Source of the DNA: Actinobacteria bacterium 13_1_20CM_4_69_9
GTDB taxonomy: Bacteria > Actinomycetota > Thermoleophilia > Gaiellales > Gaiellaceae
Length of the DNA: 12,226 bases
Assembly: GCA_001920085.1 (NCBI GenBank)
Contig: MNJC01000015.1
Location: forward strand, 1-12,226
Direction of reading: 5' to 3'
Positions 1 through 8,603 of the stretch are shown piece after piece. The notes beneath the pieces are model-generated. The model searched no databases. It saw only the letters and a list, made by a program, of their open reading frames with translations, and was not told the DNA's origin. Numbering within the stretch: position 1 is the first letter of the stretch; each line of letters opens with the position of its first letter. Made by a program: the position numbers and the translations under genes.

Positions 1-363
1 TCCGAGGTCGCGGGCGTGCAGCACGACGCCGCGCTCGAGCGCTGCGAGCCGCAGTGCGGTGACGAGGAACTCGCGGACGACGATCAGCGCCACCATCCAC
101 CCCGGGGCGACGCTCTGCTCCACGAGCATGATCAGCACGGCGAGGACGAGGATCTTGTCGGCGGCGGGATCGAGGAGCGAGCCGAGCTGCGACGAGCGTC
201 CCCGGCTGCGGGCGATCCGGCCGTCGAACCAGTCGGTGGCCATCGCCGCGGCGAAGAGGGCCGTCGCCCAGTAGTTGTGCCCGTCGAAGTTCCAGGCGTA
301 GAGGAGCACGACGAACGGGACCGACGCGGCACGCGCAACCGTCAGTGCATCGGGAAGGCTCAT
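1..363 (-). CDS. pgsA: CDP-diacylglycerol-glycerol-3-phosphate 3-phosphatidyltransferase, N-terminal part
   Basis: Membrane enzyme of phospholipid synthesis that joins CDP-diacylglycerol and glycerol-3-phosphate to give phosphatidylglycerol phosphate. The first 121 residues are visible; the C-terminal part (roughly 60-80 residues by family length) lies beyond the left edge. The CDP-alcohol phosphatidyltransferase signature DGx2ARx8Gx3Dx3D is complete: D47, G48, A51, R52, G61, D65, D69, with D44 just before. Hydrophobic stretches at about residues 14-24, 31-42, 70-81 and 88-102 fit a multi-pass membrane protein. The ATG at 363-361 is chosen because it gives the typical short N-terminus (MSLPDALTVAR) and lies 7 nt after a -10-like TATTCT. 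Within this family PgsA is the best fit; a related CDP-alcohol transferase is possible because substrate choice is not fully fixed by the signature. Confidence 0.9.
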   Translation of the reverse strand, partial: MSLPDALTVARAASVPFVVLLYAWNFDGHNYWATALFAAAMATDWFDGRIARSRGRSSQLGSLLDPAADKILVLAVLIMLVEQSVAPGWMVALIVVREFLVTALRLAALERGVVLHARDLG

Positions 364-370
364 CGCCTGG

Positions 371-376
371 AGAATA
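371..376 (-). promoter_or_regulatory. Possible -10 element of pgsA (leaderless)
   Basis: On the minus strand this reads TATTCT, matching TAnnnT, and ends 7 nt before the pgsA ATG. A transcript starting about 7 nt downstream of the -10 would begin at the start codon. No clear Shine-Dalgarno sequence precedes the ATG, which fits a leaderless mRNA. No convincing -35 was seen. Confidence 0.4.
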
Positions 377-384
377 GAGGGGTC

Positions 385-2140
<1,756 letters not shown>

Positions 2141-2154
<14 letters not shown>

Positions 2155-2731
2155 CGCTCTGCACGAGCCGGCACATCAGCGCGACGGCATCCTCGTCCGT
2201 CAGTTGCCGCTCGTGCGTCAAAGAGCGCCAGGTCCCGAAGGCAAGGGCATGACCGAGCGCCGCGCGCGTGCGCTGCGCGGCGCGCCCCCGCACACTGCGC
2301 CCTTTCATCAGGACGTCACGAGCGGCCTCCAGGTAACCGTGGAAGTCGCGCAACCGGCGCCGCACGGCCGGAACCAGGCTCTCGTCGCGGAAGAGACTCT
2401 CGTACATGCGCTGCGTGCGTCCGTAGAACGCGTACAGCTCGTGTAGAGCGGTTTCGGTTCGCGCGTCGGCGTCCTCGATCTCCGCCCAGACAGCTGGGTC
2501 GGGCGCAGGGTGCAGGGAGCGGAAGTGCGACGAGCAGGCCGCGAACAGCGCGTCCTCGTCGGGGAAGTGCCGGTAGACCGTCGAGCGGCGGACTCCCGCC
2601 TGGTCCGCGATTGCGGAGATCGACGTCTGCGCCGGTCCGATCCGCTCGTGGAGGGCCACGGCGCTCTCGGTGATGCGGAGGCGGGTCGCCTCTTCCAGCT
2701 CGGCGCGGCGCTTCATGCGATATGGACGCAC
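2141..2731 (-). CDS. TetR/AcrR family transcriptional regulator
   Basis: A predicted DNA-binding repressor of 196 residues, typical for TetR proteins. The N-terminal helix-turn-helix is clear around residues 36-60 (TSISAIADQAG followed by RRSTVYRHFPDEDALF). The C-terminal helical ligand-binding half is, as usual, not informative about the inducer. Two starts are possible. GTG at 2731 has AGGA about 5 nt upstream. ATG at 2716 gives a 191-residue protein starting MKRRAELEEATR, close to where TetR families usually begin. The gene is divergent from the cupin gene with a gap of only 26-41 bp, so it probably controls that gene and itself. Its 3' end overlaps the carboxylase gene tail-to-tail by 14 bp. 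Target and ligand are unknown. Confidence 0.88.
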
Positions 2732-2739
2732 TACTGTCC
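2724..2739. promoter_or_regulatory. Possible TetR operator / divergent promoter region
   Basis: The short gap between the divergent TetR and cupin genes contains half-sites GGAC (2724-2727) and GTCC (2736-2739) separated by 8 bp. A -10-like TACTGT (2732-2737) faces the cupin gene. The arms are only 4 bp and could be chance. The location argues for regulation here, because there is no other room for a promoter. Confidence 0.3.
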
Positions 2740-2746
2740 TACGAAA

Positions 2747-2752
2747 AAGGAG
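2747..2752 (+). promoter_or_regulatory. Shine-Dalgarno sequence fixing the cupin start
   Basis: AAGGAG lies 5 nt before ATG at 2758. It is the strongest ribosome binding site in the window. It favours this ATG over an in-frame ATG 36 nt upstream at 2722, which would also overlap the 5' end of the regulator gene. Confidence 0.75.
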
Positions 2753-2757
2753 ACACC

Positions 2758-3126
2758 ATGACGAGCACCGCCACAGCCCCCCGGATCGTGGCTCCGGACG
2801 ATGGCAGGGACGGCTTCCTCGGAAACATCGGCGCGCGCTTCATGATCGACGGCCAGCAGGCGGACGAGCGCTTCTCGCTCGTCGAGCATCCGATGTCTCC
2901 CCGCGCGCTCGCGGCGCCGCTCCACCGGCATACGCGGGAGGACGAGTACAGCTTCGTGCTCGAGGGCCGCATGGGCGCGCTGCTCGGCGACGACGTGGTC
3001 GAGGCCGGTCCCGGTGACCTCGTCTTCAAGCCGCGGAACCAGTGGCACACGTTCTGGAACGCAGGCGACGAGCCGTGCCGGATCCTCGAGACCATCTCGG
3101 CGGAGCGCTCGAGGCCGAGCCCGTAG
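2758..3126 (+). CDS. Small cupin-domain protein (C-terminus lost to a frameshift)
   Basis: Single-domain cupin of unknown substrate, 122 residues as read. Cupin motif 1 is intact: H56 and H58 in the HxH, E63, then G70. Motif 2 is also intact: G86, P92, H97 and N101. The metal-binding residues (two His of motif 1, E63, H97) are therefore present and the barrel may fold and bind metal. After RILETIS the frame leaves the expected path, giving ERSRPSP and a TAG stop. The natural C-terminal tail continues in another frame to 3251. Many related cupins have about 40 more residues here. The start is fixed by AAGGAG 5 nt upstream. The gene is divergent from a TetR gene and is probably its target. Function might be enzymatic (isomerase or oxygenase-like) or ligand-binding; the sequence does not decide. 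Confidence 0.8.
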   Translation: MTSTATAPRIVAPDDGRDGFLGNIGARFMIDGQQADERFSLVEHPMSPRALAAPLHRHTREDEYSFVLEGRMGALLGDDVVEAGPGDLVFKPRNQWHTFWNAGDEPCRILETISAERSRPSP

Positions 3127-3251
3127 AGCTTGCCGCGCTGAACGCGCGTTACGGGCTCGAGATGCAACCGGAGACGGTTCCCGAACTGCTCGAGCGCTTC
3201 GCGCTGCAGATCGGCGAGCCGCTCTCGGGCGGCTGGGTGCCGCAGCGGTAA
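3099..3251 (+). pseudogene. Out-of-frame C-terminal tail of the cupin gene
   Basis: Read from GGC at 3099, this stretch encodes GGALEAEPVELAALNARYGL and continues through ETVPELLERFALQIGEPL to a TAA at 3249-3251. It looks like the C-terminal helix tail that small cupins of this type carry after the barrel, including the ARYGLE segment. It has no start codon or ribosome binding site of its own. Joining it to the upstream frame needs one missing base, for example a third G at the GG of 3099-3100. This could be a true mutation or a base-calling error. Confidence 0.65.
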
Positions 3252-3282
3252 ACGATTGCGCCGTCCCGCGGGCGCGCGCGAG

Positions 3283-3288
3283 TACACT
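3283..3288 (+). promoter_or_regulatory. Possible -10 element of sucC (leaderless or very short leader)
   Basis: TACACT ends 10 nt before the sucC GTG and matches TAnnnT. The surrounding 9-mer gtacactcg (3282-3290) recurs exactly at 7304-7312, before the aminotransferase GTG. There is no Shine-Dalgarno sequence before sucC. A TTGCGC at 3256-3261 could be a -35, but the 21-bp spacing is too long to be convincing. Confidence 0.45.
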
Positions 3289-3298
3289 CGCCGCGCCC

Positions 3299-4441
3299 GT
3301 GGATCTCTACGAGTACCAAGGCAAGGAGCTGTTCGAGCGGTTCGGCATCCCGGTCTCGGAAGGCCGGCTCGCAGCGACGCCGCAGGAAGCACGCGCGGCC
3401 GCCGAGGAGCTCGGCGGCCCGCTCGTCGTCAAGGCTCAGGTGCTGACGGGCGGCCGCGGCAAGGCCGGTGGGGTGAAGCTCGCCGACGGCGCCGACGACG
3501 CGGAGGCGAAGGCCGAGGACATCCTCGGGCTCGACATCAACGGCCACGTCGTGCGCAAGGTCTGGATCGAGCGCGCGTCCGACATCTCGAAGGAGTACTA
3601 CCTCTCGATCACGTTCGACCGCGGTGCGAAGAAGCCGCTCTACATGCTCACGACGGAGGGCGGCATCAAGATCGAGCAGGTCGCAGAGGAGAATCCGGAT
3701 GCGCTGGCCCGACTGCACGTCGACGTGCTCGAGGGCTTCCAGCCGTACCAGGCGCGCCGTCTCGTCTACGGCGCAGGGATCGACGACCCGAACGAGCAGA
3801 AGCAGATCCTCGGCATCGTGGAGAAGCTCTACCGGTGCTTCGTCGAGTCGGACGCGATGCTCACGGAGATCAACCCGCTGATCGTCACGCCCGACGGCGA
3901 CGTCCGCGCGCTCGACTCGAAGTTCACGGTCGACGACAGCGCGCTCTTCCGTCATCCCGACATCGCGGAGATGCGCGACGTCGAGGCGGCCGATCCGCAG
4001 GAGCGGCTCGCGCGCGAGAAAGGCGTCACGTACGTGAAGCTGGACGGCAGCGTCGGCATCCTCGGGAACGGCGCAGGTCTCTCGATGTCCACCGTCGACG
4101 TCGTGGTCGTCGCCGGCGGGCGGCCCGCGAACTTCTGCGACCTCGGCGGCGGCGGAGACGCGCAGGGCGTCGTCGACGCGCTCGAGGTGATCACGAGCGA
4201 CGAGCAGGTGCGCTCGATCTTCTTCAACATCTTCGGCGGCATCACGCGCTGCGACGAGGTCGCGCGCGGCATCCTCGCGGCGCTCGACCAGATGAAGATC
4301 GAGCTGCCGATCGTCGTCCGGCTCGACGGGACGAATGCCGAGGAAGGACGCAGGATCCTCGCCGAAGCGGCCCCGCCCAACCTCTATGTCGAGCCGACGA
4401 TGCTCGAGGCCGCGCAGCGCGCCGTCGAGCTCGCCGCATGA
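3299..4441 (+). CDS. sucC: Succinyl-CoA synthetase (ADP/GDP-forming) beta subunit
   Basis: TCA-cycle enzyme subunit of 380 residues that, with SucD, interconverts succinyl-CoA and succinate with formation of ATP or GTP. The N-terminal ATP-grasp region starts with the family hallmark DLYEYQGKELF and includes KAQVLTGGRGKAGGVK. The second half carries EINPLIV, YVKLDGSVGILGNGAGL, NFCDLGGG and NIFGGITRCD, all typical of SucC. GTG at 3299 is chosen because the conserved N-terminus follows directly; the open frame further left overlaps the cupin gene and is not protein-like. It is the first gene of an operon: its TGA overlaps the next ATG as ATGA at 4438-4441, so the methyltransferase is probably translationally coupled. 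Nucleotide preference is not clear from the sequence. Confidence 0.96.
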   Translation: MDLYEYQGKELFERFGIPVSEGRLAATPQEARAAAEELGGPLVVKAQVLTGGRGKAGGVKLADGADDAEAKAEDILGLDINGHVVRKVWIERASDISKEYYLSITFDRGAKKPLYMLTTEGGIKIEQVAEENPDALARLHVDVLEGFQPYQARRLVYGAGIDDPNEQKQILGIVEKLYRCFVESDAMLTEINPLIVTPDGDVRALDSKFTVDDSALFRHPDIAEMRDVEAADPQERLAREKGVTYVKLDGSVGILGNGAGLSMSTVDVVVVAGGRPANFCDLGGGGDAQGVVDALEVITSDEQVRSIFFNIFGGITRCDEVARGILAALDQMKIELPIVVRLDGTNAEEGRRILAEAAPPNLYVEPTMLEAAQRAVELAA

Positions 4442-5091
4442 CCGACGTCTGGTCGCAGCGCGCGGACGCCTTTCGCGAAAGCCCGACGCACCGCGAAGGC
4501 CCGGACCTCGATCTGCTCGTCGAGTGGTGCGAGCCTGGGCCGGAGGTCAAGGTGCTCGACGTCGCGACCGGCGGAGGACATGTGGCCCGCCGCCTGCGCG
4601 AACAGGGCTGCACGGTCGTCACCGTCGACCCCGCGCCCGGCATGAAGGCGGACGTCGTCGCGCCCGCCGATCACCTGCCGTTCGAGGACGGCAGCTTCGA
4701 CGTCGTCACGTGCCGCATCGCGGCGCATCACTTTCCGGACATCGCCGCGGCTGTCAAGGAGATGGCGCGGGTCAGCAACCGCTTGCTCGTGATCGAGGAC
4801 AACGTGTTTCGGGGCGAGCGCGTCGAGGAGGCAGAGCGGCTGCGCGATCCGACGCACGTGCGCTGCTACAGCGAGGACGAATGGAAGGACGTCGTGACCG
4901 ACGCCGGCTTCGAGGTCGAGCAGATCGAGCACTTCGACCGCCGGCAGAGCGTCGACGCCTGGCTGGAGCGCGTCGAGACCCCGCCCGACGCGGCCGCACG
5001 GGTCCGCGAGCTGCTTGCCGACGACATCGACGACGAGGGGATGGTCGGGCTGCGCTCGATCCTCCTCAAGGCGCGTAGGAGCCAGAGATAG
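4438..5091 (+). CDS. Class I SAM-dependent methyltransferase (Methyltransf_11 type)
   Basis: A 217-residue protein predicted to transfer a methyl group from S-adenosylmethionine to an unknown acceptor. The Rossmann motif I is VLDVATGGGHVARRL (about residues 40-54). The acidic residue after strand 2 is in VTVDPAPGM. The post-motif region FEDGSFDVVTCRIAAHHFPD matches UbiE-like small-molecule methyltransferases. No membrane segment or extra domain is visible. It overlaps sucC by 4 nt (ATGA) and ends 1 nt before the sucD start, so it sits inside the sucCD operon. That position suggests co-expression with succinyl-CoA synthetase. It does not show a shared pathway. The TATA-like end of the protein (KARRSQR) has no special feature. 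Acceptor and biological role are unknown. Confidence 0.88.
   Translation: MTDVWSQRADAFRESPTHREGPDLDLLVEWCEPGPEVKVLDVATGGGHVARRLREQGCTVVTVDPAPGMKADVVAPADHLPFEDGSFDVVTCRIAAHHFPDIAAAVKEMARVSNRLLVIEDNVFRGERVEEAERLRDPTHVRCYSEDEWKDVVTDAGFEVEQIEHFDRRQSVDAWLERVETPPDAAARVRELLADDIDDEGMVGLRSILLKARRSQR
5077..5081 (+). promoter_or_regulatory. Shine-Dalgarno sequence supporting the sucD TTG start
   Basis: AGGAG lies 11 nt before TTG at 5093, inside the end of the methyltransferase gene. Spacing is slightly long. No ATG or GTG lies in frame close to the conserved N-terminus, so TTG is the likely start. Confidence 0.55.
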
Positions 5092-5092
5092 C

Positions 5093-5971
5093 TTGGCCGT
5101 CATCGTCGACAACGACACGCGTCTCGTCGTGCAGGGCCTGACCGGGAGCGAAGGTCGCTTCCACGGGCTCCGAAATCGCAACTACGGCACGAACGTCGTC
5201 GCTGGCGTGACGCCCGGCAAGGGTGGCCAGGACGTCGAAGGCATCCCGGTGTTCAACACCGTCGCGGAGTCCGTCACGGCAGCGTCCGCGAACACCTCCC
5301 TCATCTTCGTGCCGGCGCGGTTCGCCACCGACGCGATCTACGAGGCCGTCGACGCCGGCATCGGCACCGTGATCTGCATCACGGAGCACATCCCTGCGCA
5401 CGACATGCTGCGCGTTTACACGTACATCCGCGGCAAGGGCGCGACGATGATCGGTCCGAACTGTCCGGGCGTGCTGTCGCCGGGCAAGGCGAACGTCGGG
5501 ATCATCCCCGCGGAGATCTTCTCCGAAGGCGGGATCGGGCTCGTCTCGCGCTCGGGCACGCTCACCTACCAGATCGGGCACGAGCTGACGCAGCTCGGCC
5601 TCGGCAACTCGACGATCGTCGGCATCGGCGGCGACCCCGTCGTCGGGTCGTCGTTCATCGACCCGCTCGAGCGCTTCGAAGCCGATCCGGAGACGGAGGT
5701 GATTGTGCTCGTCGGCGAGATCGGCGGCGACGAGGAGGAGAAGGCCGCCCGCTACGTGCAGGAGCACGTGACGAAGCCGGTGCTCGCCTACATCGCCGGC
5801 TTCTCGGCGCCGCCCGGCAAGACGATGGGCCACGCCGGCGCGATCATCTCCGGGTCGGCGGGCACGGCACAGGCGAAGAAGGAGGCGCTCGAGGCCGTCG
5901 GCATCGAGGTCGGCACGACGCCCACCGAGGTCGCACGGCTGGTCTCCGACCGGTTCCGCATTCACTCTTAG
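5093..5971 (+). CDS. sucD: Succinyl-CoA synthetase (ADP/GDP-forming) alpha subunit
   Basis: Catalytic partner of SucC, 292 residues, normal for the family. The CoA-binding N-terminal Rossmann domain has VVQGLTGSEGRFH and VTPGKGGQ, followed by GIPVFNTV. The ligase domain has GPNCPGVLSPGKANVGIIP and SRSGTLTYQI. The phosphorylated active-site histidine is His247 in GKTMGHAGAI. The TTG at 5093 gives MAVIVDNDTRLVVQG, a normal SucD beginning; upstream codons in this frame overlap the methyltransferase and are not conserved in type. It follows that gene by 1 nt and precedes the beta-propeller gene by 7 nt. All of these probably share the sucC transcript. Confidence 0.96.
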   Translation: MAVIVDNDTRLVVQGLTGSEGRFHGLRNRNYGTNVVAGVTPGKGGQDVEGIPVFNTVAESVTAASANTSLIFVPARFATDAIYEAVDAGIGTVICITEHIPAHDMLRVYTYIRGKGATMIGPNCPGVLSPGKANVGIIPAEIFSEGGIGLVSRSGTLTYQIGHELTQLGLGNSTIVGIGGDPVVGSSFIDPLERFEADPETEVIVLVGEIGGDEEEKAARYVQEHVTKPVLAYIAGFSAPPGKTMGHAGAIISGSAGTAQAKKEALEAVGIEVGTTPTEVARLVSDRFRIHS

Positions 5972-5978
5972 GCGACTG

Positions 5979-6281
5979 ATGCGTCGCCGGCGGTTGCTGC
6001 TGCTAGCGCTGTTCCTGGCCTGGGGGACGCCGAGCCATGCCGCCGTGCCCACCGATGCCAACGCCTGGACGAGCTATGGCTTCGACAACCAGCTGACGAA
6101 CGGCATCCAGACGCGCGCGCTCACGCTCGGCACCGTGCCGAAGCTCCGACTCGACTGGTCGCAGGCGCTCGACGGCCCGATCTTCGCCTCGCCGCTCTCG
6201 GCGAATGTTCTCGGTCAGCAGCTCGTCTTCGCGGCCACCGAGGCCGGCACGGTCTACGCCGCCGACGCCGACCCGATCTGA
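5979..6281 (+). pseudogene. N-terminal part of a broken secreted PQQ-type beta-propeller protein
   Basis: The first 100 residues begin with a signal peptide: MRRRR, a hydrophobic core LLLLALFLAWG, and a likely signal peptidase site after SHA (about residue 21). The mature part contains one propeller blade, ending FAATEAGTVYAADAD. In PQQ-like repeats this should run on into a TGxxxW docking motif. Instead it reads PI and then TGA at 6279-6281. The rest of the protein continues in another frame from about 6275. The ATG at 5979 lies 7 nt after the sucD stop with only a weak AGG upstream, so it is probably translated by coupling. The function of the whole protein is unknown; such propellers act as extracytoplasmic binding or scaffold proteins or as quinoprotein enzymes. 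Confidence 0.7.
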
Positions 6282-7288
6282 GCACCGGCGAGGAACGGCC
6301 GGGCTACCCGCTCACGCTGGTCGAGAACAACATGTACGAGTACGTCTGGGGCGGTTTGCGGATCGCCGCCGATCGCCTCTACGTCGGCGTCGCCTCCTAC
6401 TGCGACGTCGGCCCGCCCGGCGGCCCCCTGCCGGAAGGGCGACTCCTCGCCGTTCCCCTCGCCGACCCGAGCAATTTCACCGTTTGGGATCCGGTGCCCG
6501 GGCCGGCCAACATGGGCGGCATGTGGGGCTGGGGCGGCGTGTCCGTCGACCCGTCCACGGGCAACGTGTTCACCGCCCTCGGAAACTCGACCGTGTGGTC
6601 GGACGAGTGCGGGTGCTACGTCGACGACGCGGGCTACGGCGACCACGTCGTGAACCTCCTTCCGGATCTCTCCGAGGTGCTCGACGCCGACGACCCGGGA
6701 ATTCCGTCGACCGGCGACTCGGACTTCGGTGCAGCTCCGCTCCTGTTCCACCCGAGCGCGTGCCCGGCGCTCGCAGCCGCGAACAACAAGGACGGCGCGC
6801 TCTACGTCTGGGATCGGAATCACCTCGCCGACGGCCCGCTGCTCCGCCTGCCGCTCGGCGACGGGATCGCTCCCTTCGTCGGCGCGCCGGCATGGTCCGA
6901 GTCGAAGCAGATGATCTACGTCGGCCAGTCCGTCGTCCGCAGCAGCGACGGCGCGCGCCTGGGCAACGGCGTCACGGCATGGCACGTCGACCCGGGCTGC
7001 GGCTTCCGTCCGATCTGGCAGGCCGTGGTGGGAGACGAAAGCCAGGCGACGCCGCTCGTGGCCGGGAACGTGGTGTTCGCGACCGGCGGAAAGCCGGGCG
7101 GATTCTTCGCGCTCGACGCCGCGACCGGGAAGCAGCTCTGGACCTTCCCGACGGACGGGCGCACCGTGGCGGCGATCATCAGCGCCGGCGGGCAGGTCTT
7201 CGGCGCCGACACGGCGGGTGTCCTGTATGGGTTCAGCGCTCCGCCGGGAATGCCGCCGCCGTGCGGTCCCAGCTGCTTTCGCAGCTAG
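6275..7288 (+). pseudogene. C-terminal part of the broken PQQ-type beta-propeller protein
   Basis: This frame is open for 337 codons from DLSTGEERPGYPL to a TAG at 7286-7288. The first ATG is at 6332, giving 318 residues, but it has no Shine-Dalgarno sequence or signal peptide. The start is therefore probably only a remnant of the original frame. Propeller blades are visible as repeated aromatic/glycine segments such as YVWGGLRIAADRLYVGVASYC and MWGWGGVSVDPSTGNVFTAL. A canonical docking motif is GFFALDAATGKQLWTF. Cysteines (CGCYVDD, CPAL, PGCG, CGPSC) fit an exported protein. Without the upstream half it would lack export. If the break is a sequencing artefact, this is the body of one intact secreted protein of about 430 residues or more. 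Confidence 0.7.
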
Positions 7289-7304
7289 CCTCCGGTCGCC
7301 GCCG

Positions 7305-7310
7305 TACACT
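7305..7310 (+). promoter_or_regulatory. Possible -10 element of the aminotransferase gene (leaderless)
   Basis: TACACT ends 6 nt before GTG at 7317. With the usual -10 to start-site distance, transcription would begin at or next to the start codon. The 9-mer gtacactcg (7304-7312) is identical to the one before sucC. No ribosome binding site and no clear -35 were seen. Confidence 0.5.
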
Positions 7311-7316
7311 CGGGCT

Positions 7317-8405
7317 GTGGAGACGATCTCGCTCGCGCGTGGCGTTCCGGCACCGGAGTGCATCCCGGTGGAGGAGCTCGCGGATTGCGCACGCGCCGCC
7401 GTCCAGCGCGACGGCACGACGGTGCTCTCGTACGGGCCGGTAGGCGGATACCAGCCGCTCCGCGAGTGGATCGCCGAGCGGCACGGCGTCGAGCCCTCGC
7501 GCGTCCTCGTCACGAACGGCTCGCTGCAGGGCCTGGCGTTCCTCGCCGACCGCTTCGCCGGCGCGCGCGTGGTCGTCGAGCAGCCGACGTATGACCGTCC
7601 GCTGAAGCTCCTCGCCGCCCGCGGCGTGGACGTGACGGCCGTCCCGATGGACGACGACGGCCTCGACCTCGACGCGCTCGCGAAGGCCCTCGACGCCGGG
7701 CCGAAGCCTGCATTCGTGTACACGATCCCGACCTTTCAGAACCCGAGCGGCCGCACGCTCGGTGTCGAGCGGCGAAAGCAGCTCGTCGAGATCGCGCGCG
7801 AGCGCGACCTCCTCGTGCTCGAGGACGATCCCTACGGCCTCGTGCGCTTCGAGGGCGATCGTCCGCCGACCCTCTTCGAGCTCGACGGCGGCGAACAGGT
7901 CGTCTACTCCTCCTCGTTCTCGAAGACGATCGCGCCGGGGCTGCGTGTCGGCTATTTCGTCCTGCCGCAGGCGCTCGACGCCGAGCTCGAGGCGCTCGCC
8001 GTGTCGACGTACATCACACCCGTGCTGCTCGGGCAGGCGACCGTCTTCGAGTTCCTGCGTCGCGGCAACTTCGAGCCGAACCTCGAGCGGGTGCGGGAGC
8101 TGCTGCGCGCGCGCCGCGACGCGATGATCGACGCTCTGGAGCAGGAGCTGCCGTCCGCTACGTGGAGCCGTCCGCAGGGCGGCTACTTCGTCTGGCTCGA
8201 GCTTCCGCAGGAGGTGGGAGACGCGCCCGGCGTCGCGTTCGTCCCCGGCACGGACTTCGGTGGCGCGCCGAACACGGTGCGGCTCGCCTTCAGCTATGTG
8301 TCGCCCGACGAGATCCGCGAGGGCGTGCGCCGGCTCAGCGCAGCGGTCTCGGCACGAGGCGAGGTTGCCGCGGCGGGACCAGCGAGCCGCGGCTATGCAA
8401 CCTGA
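7317..8405 (+). CDS. PLP-dependent aminotransferase, class I/II (2-aminoadipate / MocR-like fold)
   Basis: A 362-residue cytosolic transaminase. Conserved parts, in order, are LSYGPVGGYQPLREWIAERHG near the N-terminus, VTNGSLQGL (phosphate-binding loop), VEQPTYDRP, the IPTFQNPSG motif, EDDPYG, and the Schiff-base lysine Lys203 in SSFSKTIAPGLRVGYF. QGGYFVWLELP is the usual C-terminal substrate-side segment. These match the aminotransferase branch typified by LysN and the catalytic domain of MocR regulators, but there is no helix-turn-helix domain here. GTG at 7317 is chosen because METISLARG starts the normal family N-terminus and a -10-like TACACT lies just upstream; the upstream open frame overlaps the propeller gene. 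The amino-donor specificity cannot be read from the sequence. It starts 28 nt after the propeller gene and probably has its own promoter. Confidence 0.9.
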   Translation: METISLARGVPAPECIPVEELADCARAAVQRDGTTVLSYGPVGGYQPLREWIAERHGVEPSRVLVTNGSLQGLAFLADRFAGARVVVEQPTYDRPLKLLAARGVDVTAVPMDDDGLDLDALAKALDAGPKPAFVYTIPTFQNPSGRTLGVERRKQLVEIARERDLLVLEDDPYGLVRFEGDRPPTLFELDGGEQVVYSSSFSKTIAPGLRVGYFVLPQALDAELEALAVSTYITPVLLGQATVFEFLRRGNFEPNLERVRELLRARRDAMIDALEQELPSATWSRPQGGYFVWLELPQEVGDAPGVAFVPGTDFGGAPNTVRLAFSYVSPDEIREGVRRLSAAVSARGEVAAAGPASRGYAT

Positions 8406-8443
8406 ACGTCGGGCAGGGCGAGTCTGTCGGGAGGGCGCACAAA

Positions 8444-8455
8444 CCGGCGCGCCGG
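8444..8455. repeat. Perfect GC palindrome in the convergent spacer, possible terminator stem
   Basis: ccggcgcgccgg is a perfect 12-bp palindrome 39 bp after the aminotransferase stop. On the minus strand it is followed by TTTGTG, a very weak U-tract, so it might end the icd-mdh-SDR-protease transcript. In a GC-rich genome such a palindrome could also be chance. Confidence 0.25.
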
Positions 8456-8603
8456 AAGTAGCAGTCCTCGCACGTCAGTTCGGTGCGCTTGGTCAAGGTG
8501 TGCCTACCTGACTCATCGGGGGGGCCGCGGTGACAAGCCGGGATACTACGAGCGCGGGGGCGCGTGACAAGAGTTGCCGCGCCTGAAAACTATGCATTTT
8601 CCT

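Noticed and set aside
16..384. Open frame extending the carboxylase 123 codons upstream of 385
   Set aside because: The added residues are low-complexity, charged and unlike any carboxylase; the opposite strand encodes PgsA with a complete signature.
3256..4437. Open frame extending the methyltransferase upstream into sucC
   Set aside because: Arg-rich out-of-frame reading of sucC; the methyltransferase proper begins at the ATG of the ATGA overlap.
6254..7723. 489-codon minus-strand open frame across the propeller and aminotransferase genes
   Set aside because: No recognisable motif; the plus strand has signal peptide, propeller and PLP motifs.
8530..8571. gtgacaag occurring twice (8530-8537 and 8564-8571)
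   Set aside because: Only 8 bp, two copies, no inverted partner and no link to a gene; likely chance.
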